Source of the DNA: Ignavibacteriales bacterium
Lineage (GTDB): Bacteria > Bacteroidota > Ignavibacteria > Ignavibacteriales > Ignavibacteriaceae
Length of the DNA stretch: 64,000 nucleotides
NCBI GenBank assembly: GCA_016709155.1
Contig: JADJEI010000001.1
Span: 1 to 64,000 of the forward strand
Direction: 5' to 3'
The notes beneath the pieces are model-generated. The model saw only the letters and a program-made list of their open reading frames with translations, had not been told where the DNA came from and did not search any database. Shown here in pieces: positions 44,084 to 50,655 of this stretch. A program made the position numbers and the translations under genes. Each line of letters starts with the position of its first letter. Position 1 is the first letter of the stretch.

Positions 44084-45367
44084 CTAATCCTTCACGCAAC
44101 GAACACTAGAACCGTGAACTTTGGAATCGTAAGCCAGACTAGCAGAACTAATATCATAGTATAAGTACAGGCCATAAGCCTTAGTAGCATTGAACTCCGT
44201 AGAACTCCATAAGCCAGTGATGTACCCTAAATTGTCGAAGAAACCAAGGCTGAACCGGTAGCCCGCCAACAGCGCGGAAAAACCGCTAGTGTTTGTTCCA
44301 GCACCGTCACCTGTTCCTTGTCCAATTTCTTTCAGTGCATTTCCATTAAAATATCCGCCTACTTCAGTCATTAACTTTTGAAAGTCTGCTACTGTTGGAA
44401 AATGCCAACGTGGGGGACAAATCCCTTTAGTACCTTCAGTTGTTACATATTGCATCGCTTCATCCCATTGGTATAAACCACCGTAAGTAAAACAATTTGC
44501 AGGGTCATTATCATAGCAATATTTTTCAATTACTCCGTTGTCAGTTGCATTTTGGCTTCCGCCAATAGTTGTTCCTACATCAAGGTTTTTTCTCAGCCAA
44601 CATTGGTCACCTATCTGCACAGTATAATATGTTTTGCCTTCGTAAGTAACTGTTGGGGTTCCTGGACAAAATCTATCGATGATTAAATTTCCTAACTCAA
44701 GTGTATCCCCACTTATGTTAGGAAGATCCATAAAGGTTTTTCTGCCGAAAATCAAGCTTGTTGCTACGAGACTATCTAAATTTGTATCAAGATATGTATG
44801 GCTTGCCATGCCTTTGGTATTGTCAGGTTTATTTAATTGGGTACTGATTGTACTTCCACCTGTTATCAGATGCTGGCTTCCATAAATCAGCATCATTTTT
44901 TTTGTAACCGAGTATTTTTCATCAATAGTTATTCTGGCAAAGTATAAACCATTTGGTAATCCATTCAATTCTAAATCTATAAAATTTGTACCTGCACTAA
45001 ATGACCTTTCTATCACATCTGCAACAGCTTGACCGAGTAGATTGAATACTTCGATCTTAACATTATCTCTGCCAGGTATAGTAATCCCTATTCTTGTAGT
45101 GGGGTTAAATGGATTGGGAAAATTATTTGAAACCGCATATCCTGTTGGAAGCTGATTATCTTCGACATTAGAAACGTTATCAAAAGTAAATGATCCGTCA
45201 GAGAGGGAAACTGCATTATAAACATTTTGAGCAGCATAAAGTTGAAGTTGTACTTCAGCAAGCCCCTCACCATTTTCATCAACCAATTTGCCAGTAACGG
45301 ATTGGGCTATAATTATTATCGGTATTAACAATACAATAAAGAACGAAGAGTAAAATAAGTTTTTCAT
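44084..45367 (-). CDS. DGR target 2: secreted protein with internal sorting domain and FISUMP variable domain
   Basis: Intact 427 residues. A signal peptide (LFYSSFFIVLLIPIIIIAQS) is followed by a carboxypeptidase-like beta domain (VTGKLVDENGEGLAEVQLQL). A type IX sorting-domain motif (NNFPNPFNPTTRIGITI...LPNGLYFARITIDEKYSVTKK) lies at about residues 85-163. A linker and then a FISUMP domain (YEGKTYYTVQIGDQCWLRKN) follow, ending in VR2. The sorting domain is normally at the very C-terminus; here the variable domain follows it, so secretion by type IX is uncertain. Leader and Shine-Dalgarno are the same as for target 1. Confidence 0.88.
   Translation of the reverse strand: MKNLFYSSFFIVLLIPIIIIAQSVTGKLVDENGEGLAEVQLQLYAAQNVYNAVSLSDGSFTFDNVSNVEDNQLPTGYAVSNNFPNPFNPTTRIGITIPGRDNVKIEVFNLLGQAVADVIERSFSAGTNFIDLELNGLPNGLYFARITIDEKYSVTKKMMLIYGSQHLITGGSTISTQLNKPDNTKGMASHTYLDTNLDSLVATSLIFGRKTFMDLPNISGDTLELGNLIIDRFCPGTPTVTYEGKTYYTVQIGDQCWLRKNLDVGTTIGGSQNATDNGVIEKYCYDNDPANCFTYGGLYQWDEAMQYVTTEGTKGICPPRWHFPTVADFQKLMTEVGGYFNGNALKEIGQGTGDGAGTNTSGFSALLAGYRFSLGFFDNLGYITGLWSSTEFNATKAYGLYLYYDISSASLAYDSKVHGSSVRCVKD
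44086..44280 (-). other. DGR variable repeat 2 (VR2), diverged
   Basis: Aligns to TR over the same 195 bases without gaps. By my count 38 changes are at TR adenines and 18 are elsewhere, three of them in the 3'-terminal 30 bases that are identical in TR and VR1. This pattern suggests past adenine mutagenesis followed by ordinary drift, or writing by a lost template. Confidence 0.85.
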
Positions 45368-45532
45368 AAATCTCCTTAATTATGATCATTGATAATTTAT
45401 GAATAAATACTAGGAAGTGAAAGCTATTTGGAAAAATACTTTTTTTTTGCTTGAGTAAATTTGAAATTGAGACTGTCTTACAACTTTTATTCGGCTGTAA
45501 TAAAGTATCGTTTGTTAAAAAGGTGTTCTAAC
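45368..45532 (-). repeat. Duplicated 165-bp leader upstream of target 2
   Basis: Partner of 43451-43615 (four mismatches, no gaps). Confidence 0.85.
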
Positions 45533-45563
45533 AAACCTACGATAGCAGTGCCATCGGAAGATT
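45533..45563. repeat. Junction palindrome 6 (upstream of target 2)
   Basis: Degenerate 15-bp-arm member of the family (AAACCTACGATAGCA - G - TGCCATCGGAAGATT). It marks the outer end of the DGR locus. The spacer from 45564 to 45843 holds nothing else recognisable. Confidence 0.65.
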
Positions 45564-45843
45564 AAGAGATTGACTCTGTTCAAAAATTAATACTAAAATA
45601 CATTTATCAACCGCGGCAAAATTCTATGTTTAAAGAGTATTTATTAATAGATGTAGTTTCTTGTATCCAGGTTAAATTATTCATAACACTATCTGTAATT
45701 CATTCAAATTTCTTAGCTATAGCTTTTCACATACGCTCCTATTTCACTCCTATTATACACCTAATTCACTCTAATTAGTTATTTTTATTTAGAAAGATGT
45801 ACTCGGTTTTATACACGATTGAAATAAAACATATTTATTCACT

Positions 45844-46545
45844 TTGAAGAAAATTATTTTGGTAAAAGTTAAACCCGGTATTTTTGGTCCGATAAGCGGA
45901 ACAGTAGGCGAATTTGTCTATAGAGTAAGAAATGGAGATCAAGTAAAATATAAGAGACCTGTAAATCAAAAAATCAGCAATTCACCCGAAGCAGTAACAG
46001 CAAGATCAAGGTTCGCGATGAATATAAATTTCTCCAGATTCGTCAATTCATTCCCGGCATTAAAGTTCATCTGGAAACGCGCTAAAATAAAAGCCAGCAA
46101 CCACTATCAGAAAATTATTAAGTGTAATTCAGAGTTCACTAAAAAGTGTGGTATCTCTGTCAGGAATATTATAACTCCCGCTGGGGTTCCATTCATAGTT
46201 GAAGATGTTTCAATAAAAGGAGATGAGCTAAGCTTTACAATTCCGGTTAATTCATCGAAGCTAAATGATTTGGTAAGTGATCTGACAATTGTACAGCTTA
46301 TATTATACTTTTATGAACCCCGAGAAGAAGATGCAGCTATTTATCAATTAAATTCGGTAGTTACCCGACTGCCTGATAAATCTGCGACCAGAATTTATAA
46401 GATACAATTGCAAATAGAGGAAAAAATAAAAAACAACTTTCAATACTATCAAAAAGTCATTCTGTACTTTGCATTATATAATTCAACTCCAAATCCTAAA
46501 AAAATTTATTGGAGTTCAACCTTTGCGCACGAATTAAGGAATTGA
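45844..46545 (+). CDS. DUF6266-like protein of unknown function
   Basis: 233 residues, apparently starting at TTG 45844. The N-terminus (GIFGPISGTVGEFVYRVRNG, then EAVTARSRFAMNINF) resembles DUF6266 proteins of Bacteroidota. There is no signal peptide or membrane segment. It stands alone between the DGR and the tRNA cluster, and its function is unknown. Confidence 0.65.
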   Translation: MKKIILVKVKPGIFGPISGTVGEFVYRVRNGDQVKYKRPVNQKISNSPEAVTARSRFAMNINFSRFVNSFPALKFIWKRAKIKASNHYQKIIKCNSEFTKKCGISVRNIITPAGVPFIVEDVSIKGDELSFTIPVNSSKLNDLVSDLTIVQLILYFYEPREEDAAIYQLNSVVTRLPDKSATRIYKIQLQIEEKIKNNFQYYQKVILYFALYNSTPNPKKIYWSSTFAHELRN

Positions 46546-46551
46546 ATAAAT

Positions 46552-46584
46552 AAAAAAGCCCTCGAACATTAAAGTTCAAGGGCT
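46552..46584 (-). terminator. Terminator of the tRNA cluster
   Basis: 11-bp stem with one mismatch (AGCCCTcGAAC / GTTCaAGGGCT), with a T run on the minus strand side; it lies just beyond tRNA-Glu. Confidence 0.75.
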
Positions 46585-46589
46585 GATTG

Positions 46590-46664
46590 TGGTGACCCCA
46601 AGGGGATTTGAACCCCTGTTACAGCCGTGAAAGGGCTATGTCCTAACCACTAGACGATGGGGCC
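46590..46664 (-). tRNA. tRNA-Glu (anticodon TTC)
   Basis: Acceptor GGCCCCA pairs with TGGGGTC; the T-arm GGTTCAAATCC and the anticodon loop CTTTCAC are present, and CCA is encoded. Confidence 0.95.
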
Positions 46665-46712
46665 AAGAATGAATAAAATTTTTAATTCTGAATTTTTCAT
46701 TTTTAATTGTTA

Positions 46713-46790
46713 TGGGGTGAGCGATGGGAGTTGAACCCACGACCCCCAGGGCCACAACCTGGTGCTCTAACCAACTGAGCTACGCTCACC
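46713..46790 (-). tRNA. tRNA-His (anticodon GTG)
   Basis: Acceptor GTGAGCG with the extra 5' G opposite C73, anticodon loop TTGTGGC, T-arm GGGTTCAACTCCC; CCA is encoded. Confidence 0.95.
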
Positions 46791-46845
46791 ATAAAAAAGA
46801 ACATTTTTTATGCCCGATTATATTCTCCCTAGGAGATAGCTTAGC

Positions 46846-46895
46846 CAAAACCATAAGCCCTCAGCTTAGAAGGCTGATACTTTTTCCATCGGACA
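46846..46895 (-). pseudogene. Relic of a tRNA-Arg (anticodon-arm region)
   Basis: The core CCCTCAGCTTAGAAGGCTGA matches the anticodon arm of the neighbouring tRNA-Arg exactly, but the acceptor and T-arm are not preserved. Confidence 0.6.
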
Positions 46896-46902
46896 AATCT
46901 TG

Positions 46903-46976
<74 letters not shown>

Positions 46977-46998
46977 TCTTTAAACGGGCTTATATTAT

Positions 46999-47074
46999 CA
47001 GGGCGGCAGGATTTGAACCTGCGACCTTCCCGATCCTATCGGGACGCGATTTCATTTTCTCAAATTTATTTTGT
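46999..47074 (-). repeat. tRNA-Pro-like tandem unit 1
   Basis: A 76-bp unit with the acceptor 3' strand and T-arm of tRNA-Pro (CGCAGGTTCAAATCCTGCCG), then a CCCGAT-ATCGGG hairpin instead of the true anticodon arm, then AT-rich sequence. The 5' half of the tRNA is missing. Confidence 0.75.
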
Positions 47075-47151
47075 CGGGGCGGCAGGATTTGAACCTGCGG
47101 CCTTCCCGATCTTATCGGTACGCGATTTCATTTTCTCAAATTCATTTTTGT
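47075..47151 (-). repeat. tRNA-Pro-like tandem unit 2
   Basis: A 77-bp direct repeat of unit 1, with small changes in the hairpin (loop AAG for AGG). It abuts the real tRNA-Pro. Confidence 0.75.
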
Positions 47152-47224
47152 CGGGGCGGCAGGATTTGAACCTGCGACATCCTGCTCCCAAAGCAGGCGC
47201 GATACCGGGCTACGCTACGCCCCG
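47151..47224 (-). tRNA. tRNA-Pro (anticodon TGG)
   Basis: Acceptor CGGGGCG/CGCCCCG, D-arm AGCGTAGCCCGGTATCGC, anticodon loop TTTGGGA, T-arm GGTTCAAATCC; CCA is not encoded. Confidence 0.94.
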
Positions 47225-47495
47225 AATCTTAATATCAATCGTTAATAAATACTGAAAAAACTATTGTTTAGATTTTAAGGATTATTAATCTTATATCAAA
47301 TTTGGATTACAAATATAAATCCCTAAGCTTAAATATACAATTTTAACAGAATTAATTATTTTAAGACTGCTTATCCGCAAAAATAATTTTTATCAGTGAC
47401 ACACACGTTTCAAACATCACTAATTTACCCATTAATTCTTATTTCAAATAAATCGGCTACTTGATTAAATTGCTTCTAAAAATAACCAACTTTTA

Positions 47496-48716
47496 ATGTA
47501 CCTAACATTATTCCTTTCATTCAGATTTTTAGAATCGCGGAAAAATTCTAACTTCATTAGTTTAATTTCTACTATTACAATAGGCGGCATTAGTTTGGGT
47601 GTTGCTGCGTTAATTATAACCGTAAGCATTTTATCGGGATTTGAGAATACACTTTCACAAAAGCTTATCAATTTTGACTCTCATATCAAATTAGTTTCTT
47701 ATGCGGATATTCTTCCCGACTATCTAAACGAACAGACAAAAGTAGAAAAGTTAATTGGTAATTCAATAAATCAAATTGTTCCTTACGCTTCTAAATTGTC
47801 TATCATTTCTTCCGGGAAAATTAAGGAAGGTGTAAATATTAAAGGCGTTCCATCAGCAAGTTTAAGTAATTATCTAAAAAATAATTCGATAATCGGCAGT
47901 ATTGAACTTACAAAGTCCACCACCCCTCCAATCGTGCTTGGCAAAAAATTAGCGAATAAATTATTAGTTAAGCCCGGTGATCAGATTACAATATTTTCGC
48001 TTAAAGATGATAGGCTTCCATCTCAGGAAAACCTGCCAACTATTAAAAGATTCAAAGTGATTGGATTATTTGAAAGTGGTATGTCTGAGTTTGATGATCT
48101 TTTTGCTTATGTGAATCTTGAAGATGCTCAATCTCTTTTTAGCATTGGTAATAATATTACAGGCTATGATATTACCTTAGCAAATCCTTCTGCAATAGAC
48201 AGCATCACTAAGGTGTTAGCGAATAACCTAAAATATCCTTATTCAGTTCACTCCATTTATGAAATTCATAAAAATATTTTTACCTGGATTGGATTGCAAA
48301 AACAATTGATCCCCGTAGTACTTTTTCTTATCACTTTTGTTGCGATATTTAACATAGTAGGCACTTTACTTTTAGTAATTATTGAGAAGACAAATGAGAT
48401 TGGAATATTAAAAACTCTTGGTTCAAAAAATAAATCAATCGTATCCATTTTTATGTACTACGGTCTATTCATTTCTGTTATAGGAATTTTTATAGGAAAT
48501 TTTTTAGCCTTAACATTCATTTTACTCCAGAAGGAATTTAATATTATTTCTCTCCCCTCCTCTGTATATTTTGTTAATAGTGTTCCTGTCGATATTTCAA
48601 TTTTAAATTTCGTTTCAGTTTCTGCGCTTGCATTACTATTATGTCTGATCGCATCTATACTGCCAAGTTATATCGCATCCAGAATCAGTCCACTCACATC
48701 ACTTAGATTCAGCTAA
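47496..48716 (+). CDS. LolC/LolE-type ABC transporter permease (first copy)
   Basis: 406 residues with the MacB/Lol layout: an N-terminal membrane helix (about 22-46), a large periplasmic domain, and three C-terminal helices (FtsX-like, VAIFNIVGTLLLVI...). In diderms this complex extracts lipoproteins from the inner membrane for transfer to LolA. The stop overlaps the next start by one base. It is the first gene of a three-gene operon. Confidence 0.87.
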   Translation: MYLTLFLSFRFLESRKNSNFISLISTITIGGISLGVAALIITVSILSGFENTLSQKLINFDSHIKLVSYADILPDYLNEQTKVEKLIGNSINQIVPYASKLSIISSGKIKEGVNIKGVPSASLSNYLKNNSIIGSIELTKSTTPPIVLGKKLANKLLVKPGDQITIFSLKDDRLPSQENLPTIKRFKVIGLFESGMSEFDDLFAYVNLEDAQSLFSIGNNITGYDITLANPSAIDSITKVLANNLKYPYSVHSIYEIHKNIFTWIGLQKQLIPVVLFLITFVAIFNIVGTLLLVIIEKTNEIGILKTLGSKNKSIVSIFMYYGLFISVIGIFIGNFLALTFILLQKEFNIISLPSSVYFVNSVPVDISILNFVSVSALALLLCLIASILPSYIASRISPLTSLRFS

Positions 48717-49945
48717 TGAACATCGAGTATTTTATAGCAAAAAGATATTTGGTATCAAAACATAAGTTAAACTTTATCTCTATAATTTCTCTGCTTTCTA
48801 TTTTCGGAATTACGATTGGAGTAGCAGCATTAGTAATTGTGCTCTCAGTCTTCAATGGATTTGAAGGGCTCGTTCAATCCTTCCTTATGAAATTTGATCC
48901 TCACTTGAGATTAGAAATAATTTCTGAAAATGTTGGAAACAACGAGTTAAGAAATGTAGAAGAATTTCTTAAGAAGCCCGAAATTAAATCCTTCAGTCCT
49001 TATATCAGCGGAAAAATACTTTGCTATCGAGCAGGAAAATATCAAATAGCAAACCTAAAAGGAATCGAGTCAGATAAAATCAATTCAGTTTATGAAATTG
49101 GCAGCAGCATTCTTTTTGGAAAAGCGAATCTAAATAATTCTCAATTACCAAAAATAGTTTTAGGTATCAATCTTGCTGATAAACTTCAAGTGATCACCGG
49201 TGATACGATTACCTTAGTCTCACCGGCAAATATAGAGAATTCCATATTAAACTATTCCGCTCCAAAAATGTTAAATGTGATTGTGATCGGTATATACAGT
49301 TCTAATAATAATGAGTATGATCAGACATTTTTATTTACGGACATCTCAACCACTCAAAATTTATTCGGATATGCCAATCGCATTCAGGGATATGATATTA
49401 AACTAAATGATCCTGCTAATGCCTATCAGATTAAATCTGAATTGCAAAGTCAAATTAATTCTTCAAAATTTTTAATAAACACTTGGTACGATTTTCATAA
49501 AGAGTTGTATAATGTTATGCAAATTGAGAGATGGTCTGCTTACATAATTCTATCGCTCATTATTGCAGTCTCAACTTTTAATATGCTCGGGTCATTATCG
49601 ATGTCTGTTATAGAGAAAAAAAGAGAAATCGGAGTGTTGTTCTCGTTAGGTCTGGAGGAAAAATCTATCCTCCGCATTTTTATGTATGAAGGAATTTTGA
49701 TTGGCATAATCGGAACCATAGTCGGTCTTTTAATCGGTTACTTTGTTTGTTGGCTGCAATTAAATTATAACATTTATCCACTAGATCCAACACAGTATAA
49801 AATCAATTCTCTCCCAATAGAAATTAAAATTAGTGATTTCTTTTTTATAGTTGGAGCTTCATTTAGCTTAACATTTCTCGCATCCTTAATTCCGGCAAGA
49901 AAGGCTTCAAAACTTAATCCAATAGATTCAATCAAATGGGAATAA
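48716..49945 (+). CDS. LolC/LolE-type ABC transporter permease (second copy)
   Basis: 409 residues, same architecture as the upstream gene but clearly diverged (VVLSVFNGFEGLVQSFLMKFDPHLRLE, then FtsX-like helices near the end). Two different permeases plus LolD suggest a LolCDE heteromer rather than the single LolF type. It ends 15 bases before the ATPase gene. Confidence 0.87.
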   Translation: MNIEYFIAKRYLVSKHKLNFISIISLLSIFGITIGVAALVIVLSVFNGFEGLVQSFLMKFDPHLRLEIISENVGNNELRNVEEFLKKPEIKSFSPYISGKILCYRAGKYQIANLKGIESDKINSVYEIGSSILFGKANLNNSQLPKIVLGINLADKLQVITGDTITLVSPANIENSILNYSAPKMLNVIVIGIYSSNNNEYDQTFLFTDISTTQNLFGYANRIQGYDIKLNDPANAYQIKSELQSQINSSKFLINTWYDFHKELYNVMQIERWSAYIILSLIIAVSTFNMLGSLSMSVIEKKREIGVLFSLGLEEKSILRIFMYEGILIGIIGTIVGLLIGYFVCWLQLNYNIYPLDPTQYKINSLPIEIKISDFFFIVGASFSLTFLASLIPARKASKLNPIDSIKWE

Positions 49946-49960
49946 AATTTATTTTTAATT

Positions 49961-50644
49961 ATGATTAAAACGATATTAAGAGCGGAAAATTTAGTAAAGT
50001 CCTATAAGGTTGGTAAGGATAAACAATTAAATATTCTAAAGGGAATATCAATTGAAATTCAGGAAAATAAAATAACAACAATTATCGGCGCCTCTGGTGC
50101 CGGGAAGAGCACTCTTCTGCACATACTTAGCGGATTGGATAAAGCCGATAGTGGCGATGTTTATTTCTTCAATAGAAAATTTTCTGATATGAAACAATCA
50201 GAACTTGCTAAATTCCGAAATCAAAATCTTGGATTCGTATTTCAGTTTCATCATCTTCTTCCTGAATTTACAGCCCTTGAAAATGTAGCAATTCCATTAA
50301 TGATTAATAAAATTTCCAGACAAAAATCATTTGAAAAAAGCCAAACTTTGCTGCAGATGGTTGGCTTATCTGAAAGAGTAAATAATAAACCGGCAGAACT
50401 TTCTGGTGGGGAGCAGCAAAGAGTAGCACTAGCAAGAGCGTTAGTAAATGATCCCAAAATAATTTTAGCTGATGAACCAACAGGAAATCTTGATTCCGAG
50501 AATAGCGAGTCAATTGGGAAGTTATTTATTAAAATAAGAGATGAATTGAAGGGAAGTCTTGTAATAGTAACTCACAATCCAGAATTAGTCAAGATAGCCG
50601 ATCAAGTTTATGAGATGTTTGATGGTAAGTTAAAGAATAATTGA
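49961..50644 (+). CDS. lolD: LolD-type ABC transporter ATP-binding protein
   Basis: 227 residues. Walker A GASGAGKST, signature LSGGEQQRVALARAL, Walker B IILADEPTGNLD and a C-terminal H-loop (VTHN) are all present. The subfamily (MacB/LolD/FtsE) and gene order support lipoprotein export with the two upstream permeases. Confidence 0.9.
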   Translation: MIKTILRAENLVKSYKVGKDKQLNILKGISIEIQENKITTIIGASGAGKSTLLHILSGLDKADSGDVYFFNRKFSDMKQSELAKFRNQNLGFVFQFHHLLPEFTALENVAIPLMINKISRQKSFEKSQTLLQMVGLSERVNNKPAELSGGEQQRVALARALVNDPKIILADEPTGNLDSENSESIGKLFIKIRDELKGSLVIVTHNPELVKIADQVYEMFDGKLKNN

Positions 50645-50655
50645 CTATATGCAGA

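Noticed and set aside
46999..47151. CRISPR array
   Set aside because: Only two units, no unique spacers, and the repeat is tRNA-derived; no cas genes.
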